NCBI RefSeq assembly: GCF_000006405.1 | Contig: NW_003201888.1 | Span: forward strand, 82,631 to 146,630 | Length of the DNA stretch: 64,000 bases | Direction: 5' to 3' | Source of the DNA: Perkinsus marinus ATCC 50983 | Lineage: Eukaryota; Perkinsozoa; Perkinsida; Perkinsidae | Shown: in pieces, positions 1 through 12,598 of the stretch | Layout of the letters: each line of letters opens with the position of its first letter | Position numbering within the stretch: position 1 is the stretch's first letter | Program-made: the position numbers and the translations under genes | The notes under the pieces: generated by a model | Databases searched by the model: none | Told to the model about the DNA's origin: nothing | What the model saw: the letters and a program-made list of their open reading frames with translations, nothing else

Positions 1-2333
1 ATACTGGACCATAACGATATACGCTGTGAGTAACAGCCTAATACAGAGATACCAATTACAGTAGAGCTACTCTCTTACATCCTCCATAGCTCTGCCGAAG
101 TTGTAGACATAGACGCAGGAGAATAAAGATGTAGATACGAAGAATAACATCCCAGCAGTCAATAGCCGACGAGGTTTGCCAAAGGAAATCACAGTAAGGC
201 AAACGGAAATCAGTAATAATACACCACTTGCAATTTGGACCTGTCAAGAGGAGGAGGAGGTAGAAAGAATCACCGAGTCAGTGTGAAAAAATATGCACAT
301 AGAATATGAATTTTCTGAGAGATTCTTGTTAGCACCTAAACACGTCTACCCTAGTTCGTATATAAACTCCTATAATTATCGATAAAACTCTTCAGCTCAG
401 CTGAGGGAAGCGCACATATATTCCCCCCACACTGCACCGATGATGCGACTCCTACACACAAGCACTTACCACCACTCCAGACACCATACTCAGGGTGTTG
501 CCATTGATAGGTCCATGGAAATTAATCGCGACAAAAGTCATAGCAACGACCAACCTGCAATGGAGACATCCAATGAGGAGGCGTAGCCCCTCCTTACAGC
601 AATACACCCGCTACTGCCCATCTCATATGACGGGTTATCCAGAAGGTTTGCCGTGATCTGGCCCATAGTCGGTATCTGGTATCAATTACCATGAACGACT
701 GAGACGCCGCTCTCCTAATAGCTTAGACATACTCTTTTTCATCCACACTACTATCGAATTTGTGGGGGGTAGGCGCTCTGTAGTTATCGTCGAAGTACTT
801 CAGTAACGAAGCAGAAACGCCCTAAGCAGGAGCAGCAGGAGATCTTCAACAGAACCCTCTCCTGAGGACCCATCACACACACAGACCCTATATAACCCAC
901 CACGAGATTCGACAATACGACGAACAAACTTAATACAGGTATTTAATACTGTTTCATAATATATGAGGTCATTCGTGCCACCAGTTTAACTATATATCAT
1001 CATACCTACACATTACTTAATTTTATTTTTTTCCAAGCAGCACTCACTCTACCAGGCTGATAGCCAGTGTAAGGGTACGGCTGCAAACTCTGCAGCTCCA
1101 AAATGAGCAGCCAAAGCCGGGTGTATGCACTTTATTGAATTCATATAGATGGTATATGGCCGGGAAACGCGCTAGATATATTAATAACTATAACGTTTAT
1201 TCATAGCTGGAAATGTTGATTTGCAATTTTTACTATTTCGTCCATACAAATATATATATATATATATTTTTACTCATACCTATTCAGTATACAAGACAAC
1301 GTATTCTATTCGAACTCACGTGAATGCCGAGGTCATAGGAGCCATCCTTCTCTCCTTTGAACTGCAGTCTATCCATCATCGATGAGAACAGATCCGACTG
1401 AGCCCTCAAGAGGTTACTACTGCCCACCAGACACAGACCGAATACCTATCACATCAGAGCATCCTTGCTAGGCTTTAAGTTCACTATCTTCTACTTACAA
1501 ACCAGTGACAAAGTACAGCCGCAAGTATCATCATCATGTGCGATGCACTGTCCCTAACCCTATAACTATATGCCAACAAAGTGACATCAGCGCCTGAATG
1601 AGAAAAGGCTCACTCGAACGAGGCCGACTAAAGCAACTTACCAATCAAATAGAGCGCAACAGCGAGAAAGCTGACACTTGGGAAGAGTCTCGAACTCATA
1701 CAAGTGAAAAGAAGGACCAAAGGGATGGGCATTGCTCGTGCCGCGGTAAATGTCGAATGACCATCGAGGAGGCAGATGAACTCGCAAACCACCGTTAGTA
1801 GAATCGATGTGGCCACTATAGTATGTGTATGCTTCACGGCTGGGTTGAGGAGTAGGGCGATGCCTCCGAGGAGGAGCATCAACTGAAGGGGAGGATGGTG
1901 GGAAGGAAGTGGAGAAGAAGGAGGACTTACTGGGCCAAATATGAAGTAGAAATACCCCACCCAGGTATCGAACGGGGATGCCAACATGAGCGCCGATTCC
2001 TCATCTTGCTGTATTGCGGCTTTAGTGAGGAAGTAAGTCGAAAGATGTTCAACAGTGTGGACGATGAAACCAACGAAAAGGAGGTAAACCCAATAACGGA
2101 AATTCCAATTGTTGAATGCATTCCAAAACTGCATTGTGAAGTTGCCTAAATGAGGGGAGGACGACATCACGCTGATGAGCTCTCAATGATGGGAGTACTA
2201 CTCACCAAGGAAGAGATACTCCCCGGCATTGACGTCTTTAGTTTCGCTATCAGCATCCTCATAAGCTCTACTTATCCTCGACAGCTCCGCTGCCGATAGA
2301 CGACCAGCAGCTGACGCTACCCTCCGCAGGTCG
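1..2333 (-). CDS. Polytopic membrane protein gene 1 (partial, paralogue of 7664-11215)
   Basis: I do not recognise the family. Exons visible from the 5' side: about 2200-2333, 1930-2170 and 1630-1880 (five or so hydrophobic segments), then 1496-1548, 1316-1445, 728-818, 598-675, 470-554 and 79-240; the gene runs off the left edge. Each exon has a counterpart in the gene at 7664-11215 with the same order and splice phases, for example the shared motif SVCLTVISFGKPRRLL in exon 79-240 and RSRQTFWITRHMRWA in exon 598-675. The paralogue continues for three more exons, so the C-terminus is missing here. The N-terminal side beyond 2333 does not resemble the paralogue. The product is an integral membrane protein with many helices; transport or channel function is only a guess. 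One intron (241-469) carries a MITE. Confidence 0.7.
279..434. mobile_element. MITE copy in an intron of membrane gene 1
   Basis: The element starts CAGTGTGAAAAAATATGCAC and ends TATTCCCCCCACACTG, imperfect inverted copies of each other. The 8 bases before it (CACCGAGT) and after it (CACCGATG) match at the first six positions, consistent with an aged 8-bp target duplication. It fills most of the intron 241-469; the matching intron of the paralogue (about 8579-8625) is only some 50 nt long and has no element. Confidence 0.75.
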
Positions 2334-2828
2334 GGCGGTTTACCTTATACCAAAATAACCATGAGCACCCACAATCCACAACGCATTGTTGCTACATGAA
2401 TCTGAACCGGCACGCGAAGCACAGTTGGACTCTTCAGCCTCGGGTTGTAATCCACCCAGGGTAGTCCCAGGTGGCGGCTGAGCTAAACAAGAGCGGATCA
2501 TAGAAAGGGAATAAGAGGATCCTGTCGAACAAGTATTATGATAATACTCAACGCAAGGATTGGCAGTAGTCGAAAGCCAGAGCTTGACGACTTTCAATGA
2601 GGGCGGAGAGCAACCGGTGGTTCGCTGGCACCCTATGGATAAAGTATGGCTATTGGGTGGTTGTTGAAGCGAAAAAAAACAAAGAAATCCAGTCACAGTA
2701 CGTACAGCAATTGATCTTTACGTGATTAGAACTACACTTGAGCTAATTGTAGTCAATTAGTGCAGCCGACTGACCTGAGCTTGGTATACCCCCTCGTAGT
2801 GTAGGGCAATGCCACCTAAGTGTCAACA

Positions 2829-2831
2829 ATC

Positions 2832-2876
<45 letters not shown>

Positions 2877-2979
2877 CAACAACAATCAACAATCAACAAC
2901 AACAACAACAACAATAACAATCAACAACAACAATAACAACAATAACAACAATAACAACAATAACAACAATAACAACAAT

Positions 2980-3024
<45 letters not shown>

Positions 3025-3085
3025 AACAACAATAACAACAATAACAACAATAACAACAATAACAACAATAACAACAATCAACAAT
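2829..3085. repeat. (CAA)n / (CAATAA)n microsatellite
   Basis: About 250 bp of pure and interrupted CAA and CAATAA units. A CTG/TTG tract follows at about 3123-3155. The long polyasparagine and polyleucine reading frames across it are products of the repeat. The neighbouring 2340-2810 contains one 118-codon minus-strand frame without recognisable features. Confidence 0.95.
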
Positions 3086-3309
3086 CAACAAGATGCTCAC
3101 CTAAGCCCCTCTCAATGGTGGTATGCTGCTGCTGCTGCTGCTGCTGTTGTTGTTCCCCTCATCAGCAGCGGCAACAGCCTTCTCATGTGAGTTAAGTAGA
3201 GGCTCTCTATAGGCAGCCTTAGCTGTGAGCTTGACGCCCACTCCACGCCGCTCGAATAATTTACACACCGCCTCTGCCATAGCACGTACATCGTTGCGGC
3301 TGAGACAAC

Positions 3310-3474
3310 CAGTGTTGGAAAATATGCACATGGTCAACTTCAGATAAAACTTCGAAAATTTATTGCTGATATTCATGGTGTACGAAAACCAGCCAGAATT
3401 TTCCAATCTAAGTGGGAGAATTGAATTCGTGGACATGAACAGTGAGGAGAAGAGAACAATATATTCCAACAGTG
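3310..3474. mobile_element. MITE copy with a perfect 8-bp target duplication
   Basis: It begins CAGTGTTGGAAAATATGCAC and ends with ATATATTCCAACAGTG-type sequence. It is flanked on both sides by the identical octamer GAGACAAC (3302-3309 and 3475-3482). This is the cleanest evidence in the window for the 8-bp duplication that hAT-type transposition makes. Confidence 0.85.
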
Positions 3475-3482
3475 GAGACAAC

Positions 3483-4437
3483 ACGACAAGTGCACTCTGC
3501 TCCCAAAAGCATCATCTTACTTTTTTTCCAGATCCGTCAGCGCTCGTTGTGTCCTCTCAGTAAGGCAGGCGACCTCCTCTTCATTCAACACTCTATCACG
3601 CGGTCCTATGCTACATCTCGGCAACGCCCGTACGTCACCATAGTCTTGGTCGTCTACCAGCACCTAAGCAATGCATTGTTATGAACCATGTGCATCAGGG
3701 GTGTACCAGTCCCGTGAGGAGCTCGGCATCTGCGGTGTCTCGGCCACCATGCTGTCGACCATCTGACAGGCAATACATGAAGTTATTGACTGTTTGAGTG
3801 GATATACACACATTACAATAAGAAAATTTTCGGGAGGGAAATTTTCGAAAATCCTCGGAAATTTCAGGATTTTCATGTTTTTTTTTAAATTTCTGGTAAT
3901 TTTTTGTAATTTCCGGCAAATTCTTACAAAGCTTCATCTGAGGGAAGCGAACATGTGTACCAATACTGGTAAGTAAGAAAGCTCTTACGAACTACCTGGC
4001 GAGCCTTGAGCTAGCTTCGTTGCCACTCTCCAGCTGTCCCGCACGAACACAAAGGGCGCGCAGACGATGAACACAGCGAACTCTAGCAGGCCCGCCACTA
4101 CTCCTGAGATCAATCACTCTATACAGTAGAAATTAACCGATCTAAAACATTGGCCTCTCCTCATGCCTACCTATGAGGAAACCGCTAACTCCTCCCGTCT
4201 GGCCACCTTGGACCATCCGTACGAAGAGCCTTGTTGCTGCTTTCAGCCCTCGCACCTGTCAACAATGAACTATGTAAAACTATATAATGAGAGGCCAGAG
4301 TGCCTTACGAAGTGAACATAGAGTATGCCTCCACGAGTCCTTCCCCAATCAGCTGTCCTTAATGGAGTAACCAACACCCCCTGGGATTCTGATAATGCGA
4401 CGGCACATACGGGGCCTAATAGCAATAAGGTGTACCA
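3483..4437. other. No gene seen; contains a degraded MITE
   Basis: No convincing exon chain on either strand. A degraded MITE spans roughly 3796-3965; it keeps the subterminal GAGGGAAGCGAACAT and the end CCAATACTG. The rest has no structure I can name. Confidence 0.5.
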
Positions 4438-7400
4438 CTACTGATGATGATGATGTGGTATTGTTATGGTACATAGTCCAACATCCCTTAGTGTATCATG
4501 ATACTCAGCAGCCCTTGGCCGATATGATGTACCATAATCATCTTCCCATCGACCCATCACTCTACATAACTCACAAGTAACCAATTCCAATGGTAATTGT
4601 CGTTGAAAACCCAACGCGCCTTCATGAGCACCCATACCACGCGTACGCTCCTCCTACAATAACAACTATCCTTATCGCGACAAGCCTGATTGCACATGCT
4701 TACTCTGAAACTCTCCTGCAGCCTCTTAGCCGCCACCTTAGCACCAGAAGTGATGCTAAACTCTAAACATGCCTTCACGGCCTGGGGTTCTACGTGTTCT
4801 CTACGCAGGAACTTGCCAGCGCCGTGCAGTTGGACTAGGCTACCTGAAAAGGCATTCCACTTGTACAGTCATCCCAAAGGTGTACTAGCTAAGGAATTCA
4901 CAAGCCACTTCGAGAGCTTACCCCAGATCCATTGGTCCCCAAAGAAGGATATAACGGAGGTTGGCAGGCCAAAGTCCAATCCCATAGCGGTAGTACCGGC
5001 ACCACCATGATGCATAACAGCACAGCATTTGGGGAAGAGGTAAGTGTGTGGTATGGCTACAATGGAGGAGGGGATCATCGATGGACTACTAATACTCTTA
5101 TTGTTATTGACGTACATGAAAGGAAGGCTATGTTATCTCGGCCTAGGGCTTTGAGTATATCATATTCCCAGGTACCCTCGGCATACTCTATTGATGATGA
5201 GTCCACACAGTCATCACAGAATAGGCCGTCACTACTGAGAACAACACATCAGAAGAGCCGATAAAAGACGTCAACAACTCCCCTACTGTGAACGAGCCTC
5301 GGGCTTCTTACCACACTTCGGGCAAATCGCAGGAGGAGTACAAATGAAGAAAACTCGATCCTTCAAGTCTGATAGAATTGGAATAAGAGAGTAAAGCAGT
5401 TGATGTAAGTCACTTGGGATGTGAATGAAGTCCTCAGCGGTTATGTCCTTAAGAGTCCCCCATCCCTTCTGGAGGACAACTCTGAGATCGGGGATATCCT
5501 TTATTGCCTCTAGGATGGGTTTGTATCTGACTTGGGCACCTAACGCGTCACTGCGCCACGAAATTGCTCCTCACATATCCGACAGATCCCCAGCTATGCT
5601 GCCAAAACCAATGTAAAGAGGCTTATCCCCGCCTCTCAAGAACTTACCAAGAGCAGCGGGTGGCTCATAGGTTACATTTTCTTCACCTGACAGTACAACT
5701 CCGTGACCGCGCGCCACGAAATTATCAACTAGCGTACTTCCTGTCGAACACACACCCGTGATCTCAATGTTCGGGCCCCAGTCCGGGGGCCTCGGGAACA
5801 GAGACGGTGAAAAGCAGTACGAGAAGGGCACCTACAAAACAAAGCATCATACGCTACAACCGAGAGAAGACTCTCCTCGAGATTTAAAACTGAAAACCCG
5901 AATCAGGAAATTCTATAATGTTCCCGGGGGAAACTCATTTCCAATTTTCCACATGGCTAGGAAAACATTCTTCAATCAGTTTCCCATGTGAATATCACCA
6001 CATTAGGAACATCTTCCGCATTGCAAAACGTAATTTCCCAAATTTTTGAGACAATCACAGACCCAAATAGTTCAAATTGCAACTACAGTTTTTCTTAATC
6101 TCGGTCAATGACATATCCATAAACTGCGAACCACAGTGATACGCACTGATCACGACAAACCACCGAATACAATCGATAGAATGGTGTTCATAATGAACCT
6201 CGCTCATCTAGATTCACAAGCCGACCACACGCATGCATTTTCATTACGACATACAACAGCTGTCCTCAAAGGTCGCAACTTACCCCCCAGTTCTCCAATA
6301 AGGACCCAGCGCTGTGCCACATGCTCAACTTTGGTATGTGCATCACCTTCGCTCGGAACTCGTTGATAGCCGCCGCCATACCATGCCACTGCATCTGACG
6401 AGGACAACCACAATAGCAGATCCCCAAGAGCTCCCCTTCCCACCTGGTCAAACCAACTGTAGCTTAGAAAACGCCAATATGCATTGTCATCGAGCTCCTT
6501 TGAGCTCATTGGATGACCCAAAAACTTGGTACGTGACCAGGGCATTGGGAAGAACCTAATACCACAACAACGAGAGATTATAATAGAGATAAGATAACAG
6601 ACCTACATGTGTAAGGGAACTCCGAGCCTCTCAGCGATGTGAACATGGACATACGCTGGAGGATTGGAAATCATGGCGTGAGTAACCCAACGCTTCTCAG
6701 GATTACCTAAGAAAAATGAAACACCTCGCGTTACTACAATACGAAGTCGACGGGACTTGGCAAAAACCAGCTAGATGACTGTTCAGCAGTGTGGGGAAAT
6801 ATGCATATGGTGAACTACACGTTTTGGTGACAATATGGAAATTCTGAGGAAATTACCGTTGGTTTTTGTACACTTTCACCCCGAGTCGTGTGTGAATTCC
6901 TAACATGAGCAAATCCGACATGTTTTTAATTACTTTTCACCGCAGCCCAGGCGCCGACATTTCCGCTCTCCCAACCAGGAGAGAAGAAGAGAGATCGACA
7001 CGATTGCATCATCTCAGTGGTGTGTTGTAGTACGAATGACATATCATGAGGACTGATGAGGAAGCCGGGGCTCCACGAGGGGCTTTCAGCCGCATATCTA
7101 CCATGACATGTGTGATCGAAAAAGGTAGTGAGGATAGACGTACCGCATTAGAACCTCAGGTTGCCAATGGCCCGGGGCATCAAGGGCCATTGGGAAGAAC
7201 TCTATTCCTTTTCTCTCAACCATATCTCGGAACTTATCATGAGTGCAGATACGACAATGATGGCCCATCGCGTTGAGCTCCTATAAGGGAGGGGGTTGTT
7301 ATGGATATGATAATGTTATTATTATTATTCACCTTTGAAATGGCGATGTACGGCTCAACATCCCCACGGCTGCCAACATCAATTAATGTTATGTTCATCC

Positions 7401-7518
7401 TTGGGATATTATTACCCTCCGGTCGAGGGAACATCATCATCACCTTATTAAAGAATAATAATAGTACGACGACGACCGCGGAAGAGGATGGGGTAGTACC
7501 AAATCTGGACGACGACAC
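4438..7518 (-). CDS. Sterol 3-beta-glucosyltransferase-like protein (GT1, Atg26/UGT80 type)
   Basis: Enzymes of this family move glucose from UDP-glucose to the 3-hydroxyl of sterols. Exons that read through in phase: 7333-7518 (start of the N-lobe, VGSRGDVEPYIA), 7102-7280 (THDKFRDMVERKGIEFFPM), 6941-7012, 6607-6706 (NPPAYVHVHIAERLGVPLHM), 6284-6555 (FFPMPWSRTKF), 5575-5831 (FPRPPDWGPNIEITG and PLYIGFGSI), 5342-5526, 4886-5056 (donor motif HHGGAGTTAMGL and FFGDQWIW), 4704-4843 and 4438-4653. HHGGAGTT is the nucleotide-sugar binding signature of the family. The start at 7518 is the first ATG-like codon of the open frame; upstream exons are possible. Oddities: between GALGDLLL and INEFRAKV (about 6375-6435) the frame changes without usable splice sites, and the join of exon 7102 to the next is out of phase. 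The gene lies 146 bp downstream of membrane gene 2 on the same strand. Confidence 0.85.
6787..6925 (-). mobile_element. MITE copy in an intron of the sterol-glucosyltransferase-like gene
   Basis: It starts CAGTGTGGGGAAATATGCAT on the plus strand, the best preserved terminus of the family in this window. The far end is degraded. It lies inside the intron between exons 6607-6706 and 6941-7012. Confidence 0.7.
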
Positions 7519-7663
7519 ACAATACCGTTAATGACAACTTCAAGACGATGCATTCTGGTCTCAATGACCCCTTCACCAGCGTGATCGAGATTGTCAAAAC
7601 TCAGACATATAAACCTGCCATTCAGAAGATGCTCATCGAGACAACATCGTCTCCTTATGTTGA

Positions 7664-10600
7664 TTACTGCTGCCATTCAAGAGGCTCCTTCCGGGCGTGC
7701 AGAACAAGGAGATCCCTCAACTTACGAGTCGACTGCAGGCATAAGTACGAGCCTGTGAGTAACAACGTGTGATAAAGTATTAGTCGCCTCTTACTTTCTT
7801 GATTATGAACTCGGAAATAGTACATAGTTTTGGTACTAAATTCAGTAGCACATCCTTCTACCGATACATACGTATCCGGTGAGGTTGGTACTTTATCACG
7901 GGAGATGGCCCATAGGAGACGCCAATGACTTTCCAGATTTATGGTATATAAGAAAGCTGAAGGGGAGGAGAGGCATATAGTGGGGGAGGAGGAGGGAGGA
8001 TGACAACAACAGGCAACTTACCGACTGCTATCACTATGATGAAGTTAATCAAATCTGCCATGGACAACAACGGTGACGGATGCTCCAGCCAGAATTCCGA
8101 ACTAATAACAAATCGCTCTGATGAAAAGCGGTGATGGCTACTAACCTTATAATAACACCAGTAGTGACAATAACGTCAATGCATAGTAGAGGTAAGGCAC
8201 CAATATGGGACATACTAACATGGCTCGCTATGATGGTGAATAGGCCCTAAGCATACCACACCAATCCCTATTGCTTACAACACTACGAGGACACCTACCG
8301 GATCAGTGGCCCAAACCGTGCGAGCCATCACTGGCGCGAAATGTACCATATCCGAGGCGTTCGACCTCCACTGAAAATCCACAAAATGACCAGAAAGAAA
8401 AACAACTCACCCCACCTCCTCTGCTGCTCGGCCGTAGTTATAAATATACACGCAGGAAAACATTGCGGTGGATACGAAAAAGAGGAAAGCGGCGATCAAT
8501 AGTCGACGCGGCTTGCCAAATGAGATAACCGTCAGACAAACTGACATAAGTAGAACTAGAGCACTGACCACTTGTACCTGCGAGCACCCATGCTAGCCGA
8601 TTCTCCAGGACCAACACTTACTACAACCCCCGACACCGTGTTGGCTGTATTGCCATGCGGACCAGCATGGAAATCCGCAGCAACGAAAATCATAGCGGCA
8701 ACGAGCCTATGAAAGTTCATGGGAGTACTGTAACGTGTGAGGCACTCTTACAAGAGGACGCCTATAATGGCCCATCGCATATGACGTGTAATCCAAAAAG
8801 TTTGGCGAGACCTGGCCCAGAGGCGATAGCTAAAACGAGGGGAAGAGAGGGTATGCATATACGTACATGCACACACTGCCTTACTTCTTCTCGTCCATCG
8901 TCGCGCTGAACTGCAGCGAATACGCCGATTTATAGTTTTCCTCAAAGTAATCCAGCATAGGAGTACTCACGTCCTGAGGTCGATACACCTTTAGTGAGAG
9001 GCCCCACAACGACCGATGCGATTCATTCCAGAGCAATTAACCATTTTTCCAATTTTGCCACAGCCAGCAGTGAACGTGTCGGAATAGGTGTTCGCTTTCC
9101 TCACAAACCGAGCTCAGGAGTTTCCTTACTGATTACACGAGTTTTTCTTCGAATACGGCCAAAACTGTACAGAAACAAACGAGAATTTCTCGAAATTCCG
9201 TCAGAGTTTTCATATCGTCCTGCACACATATAGTTGACTACTTGCATATTTCCCCACAATGCCAGATGTATCCAATATGACACCCAATTTCCATTCAATT
9301 GAAATTCGCCATTTTAACCTCAGGTAAGAACAGTTTAGAGTGGTTGTGGTTTCATATGAAGCGCCGCTATTGTCCGTAGCTGCGGTACGATCACCCACAT
9401 GAATGCCGAGGTCATAGGAACCATCCTTATTCCTTCTGAACTGCAGTCTGTCTATCATTAAATAGAATAGATCAGACTGAGATCTAAGGAGATTACTACT
9501 GCCCACCAAACACAAACCGAATACCTGACGAACCAAACGAGATCACCACACAACTATATGAGTGTCTACTTACAAACCAATGGCACAGTACTCCGGCCCA
9601 TACCATAGTCGTATACGGCGCTGCATACTCTCTCGAGGAGCTGTACACAACTAGAGTAATGTCGACTCCTGAGAAAATTCCAGATACAATCCTAGCTCAG
9701 CGCGTCCAATCAGCGCTGGGTTTAGCGATATAGCCTGTTCTTTCAAAAATAGGCAAAGTCATCCTCCATCACTTCCCGTTCTCGAGAGCCAGTGATTCCC
9801 CTCATTTCTGACTACAGTATTATGCGCAATCTCAAGAGTCCACTCCGTGAATTACCATAGTTCAAATGGAGCCAAATTTTTTTACTCGGGCCTTTTAGCA
9901 CGATTAGAAATTCCAAATCTTCAAAACGATGGTTACTCACCTATCATGTAGAGCGCGACAGCAAGGAAGCTGACACTTGGGAATAGTCTGGTACTCATGC
10001 AAGCGAGGAAGAGCACCATAGGGATGGGCATTGCTCTGGTTGCGGTCAGTGTGTGCGGGTTGCCGACTACACATACGAACTCGCTGACCAGGGTCAATAC
10101 TATCGATGTGGCCACTATAGTATGTGTATGCTTCACGGCTGGGTTGAGGAGTAGGGCGATGCCTCCGAGGAGGAGCATCAACTGAAGGGGAGGATGGTGG
10201 GAAGGGAGGGGAGGAGGAGGAGGACTTACTGGGCCAAATATGAAGTAGAAATACCCCACCCAGGTATCGAACGGGGATGCCAACATGAGCGCCGATTCCT
10301 CATCTTGCTGTATTGCGGCTTTGGTGAGGAAGTAAGTCGAAAGATGTTCAACAGTGTGGACGATGAAACCAACGAAAAGGAGGTAAACCCAATAACGGAA
10401 ATTCCAATTGTTGAATGCATTCCAAAACTGCATTGTGAAGTTGCCTAAATGAGGAGAGGACGACATCACGCCGATGAGCGCTAAATGATGGGAGTACTAC
10501 TCACCAAGGAAGAGATACTCCCCGGCATTGACGTCTTTAGTTTCACTATCAGCATCCTCATAAGCTCTACTTATCCTCGACATCTCCGCTGCCGATAGAC

Positions 10601-11215
10601 GACCAGCAGCTGACGCTACCCTCCGCAAGTCGGGGACTTCCCGTTGACTATCACCTGAACACCCTTTCTCCAACTCAGCAGTCAGCGTCTCTACTCTCAC
10701 CTAGATAGACGCTATCATAGACCCCACCAAACGAAGGCTCCGTAGACGGTACAACGCCCGAACGGATCATACTTATAAGGAGGCCTATGAATCGACGAAC
10801 ATGCCCTCCCTCGATCACGTCGATACCTATACTCAACACATCCTCCTATATTCGAATAGAAACTCCCCATGCAACAGTCTACGGCACTCCTCCCCGTCAC
10901 CAGCACCCCAGCCAGGAATGTTCGACATGTCTACCAAGTCTCGGCAATCGTGGACGTTTCTATAAGCATGCGGACGGCAAAGCATGAGTGACTAGTCCAG
11001 AGGGGAAGACCGGCCTGATCCTCATCCCTCCCACTAGAGGACACAGTAGAGGTCGCTCCCATGCCCATATCGAAAGCAATCATATGGCCCAACTCATACA
11101 GGACACGTTGCTGATAGAAAATTCGAGGGCGCGAATCGGGACGAAATATCTCTTTCGCATCCTGTGGATCTGGAACCAGGTACAAGTCAATGGCTGAGCT
11201 ATTCACGGCGATCAC
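7664..11215 (-). CDS. Polytopic membrane protein gene 2
   Basis: Paralogue of the gene at 1-2333. N-terminal exons lie at about 10931-11215 (LYLVPDPQDAKEIFRPDSR) and 10740-11000 (NVHDCRDLVDMSNIPGWG), then 10497-10700, 10228-10469 and 9946-10200 with clustered hydrophobic helices, 9558-9640, 9310-9536 (GLCLVGSSNLLRSQSDLF), 8880-8962, 8745-8820, 8622-8700, 8412-8578, about 8155-8245, 8036-8110 (ending FIIVIAV) and a last exon about 7664-7745 ending EPLEWQQ then TAA. Donors and acceptors are GT and AG throughout, e.g. GTGAGTAACC after 9946. The protein is an integral membrane protein of unknown role. N-terminal exons above 10700 have no counterpart beside gene 1. Confidence 0.7.
9078..9275. mobile_element. 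MITE copy in an intron of membrane gene 2
   Basis: Subterminal block TTCGCTTTCCTCAC near the left end; the right end reads GCATATTTCCCCACAATG. It keeps the internal blocks GAGCTCAGGAGTTTCCTTAC and GTACAGAAACAAACGAGAA seen in other copies. No clear target duplication. Confidence 0.65.
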
Positions 11216-12598
11216 AATGCGGCGATCAACCGACCGAGAGTGCGAGAGAGCCGTCCTAGCCCTATATGGGAATCATTCGCCCTATCCCATATCAGCTTTT
11301 CTCATTTTCATGAGCCCAATATCACTCGCGTACAATCGATCCTACGGAAGGTACGCATGTCAAAATCCAGGAAAATTGTGGATACGCTAAGCTCGAGATT
11401 TTACATATTCCAGTGTGGAATCCACACGACCAAAAACTTGTAAATTTATACGCGGATTTCCGAAGTTTTCGGCGGCTTCCGCAAGAAATTTCCACATGAA
11501 CTATAGACTTCGTAGTATGAAATAATAGGTCTCTTATTGTGCCACACAATTTGTATCTGTGTGACCTACAAACTGTGTAGCCGTCGCAGGCGATGTGCAA
11601 TGCTCATTGCAGGCCCCATATTCCCGACACTACCTCGGGACTACATCCACTTGGAATAATGTATGAGAAGCATTTTTCAAGGGGCTAATATCAACGACCT
11701 AGAGTGCAATACTGGACCAGTATTACAGCGGCCATACCTCGGCCTTACCATCTACTCCAACACTAGTACCAACCAGCATATGTGGCCACCTCTCGACTCG
11801 CCACAAGAGGCCCCATTACCCGGCCTTAGTGTGCCTGAAGACCCTTAGCCATCCATTCGACTATCAGTGAGTCCAGGCGATGACGCCTAAAATTATCGGT
11901 GCCTAATGGTATGCCACGGTGCTCGGAATAGCTTCGATAGGGAAAGTTATTGTCAACAATAGTTAGACTACCCCGGGAACTAGAAGAAAATTAGGGAAGT
12001 AAGAACGATCAATGTGCAATGCACTCGTGGCTATATGCATCTAATGCATTCAAGCCCCGTAATGGGTCTTACGGAGATTCAGAGGACAAAACGAGGATAG
12101 ATAACTCAAGTCGACCAAATCGATTTCATGTGAATGCGAATCCGTAGATAAGGCCGCCTTGGCAGTTCCGGCCAGCCTGGGAATAAGACGGACGGAATTT
12201 GTAAAGGAGACGAGTGGCAAATGCGAAACCAAATGTTACTCTCTCAGCGGTTCGGTTGAATCCGAGCCACAAGAAATGAGTTTAACAACTATTCGAGCTA
12301 TCGTGGAGTGCATTACAGCAAATCTTTCCGCCACAGTTACGCACGCCGTAACGTAAACCGTAAAAAAACGTTACGCTGCCCATATATATTACGTACTCTC
12401 TACAGCTCTCCCCTACTCGTCGCCTGAGATTATTCCACTGCTCTCTCTGAGCAGTGTCTCGAGTAATCAAATTGCTATGGAGTACGGATAAGACTTCCCA
12501 ATCTCTCGCCGCCCTATTGTAGTACCCTTGACCGATCGAAGCTATCGCCTTCTAATAAATCTTTTACACTATCTCACACATCCTCTGCTAACGCATAT
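11216..12598. other. No gene recognised
   Basis: Short open frames only. A possible decayed MITE lies at about 11405-11505 (CAGTGTGGAATCCACA and a run of A/T-rich sequence). I see no exon chain with consistent splice phases. Confidence 0.4.

Noticed and set aside
2809-3195. Long polyasparagine/polyleucine frames across the CAA repeat
   Set aside because: They arise from the triplet repeat in every frame and have no coding context.
4690-5264. Plus-strand frames of 106 and 110 codons
   Set aside because: They are shadows of the sterol-glucosyltransferase-like exons on the opposite strand, which carry the family motifs.
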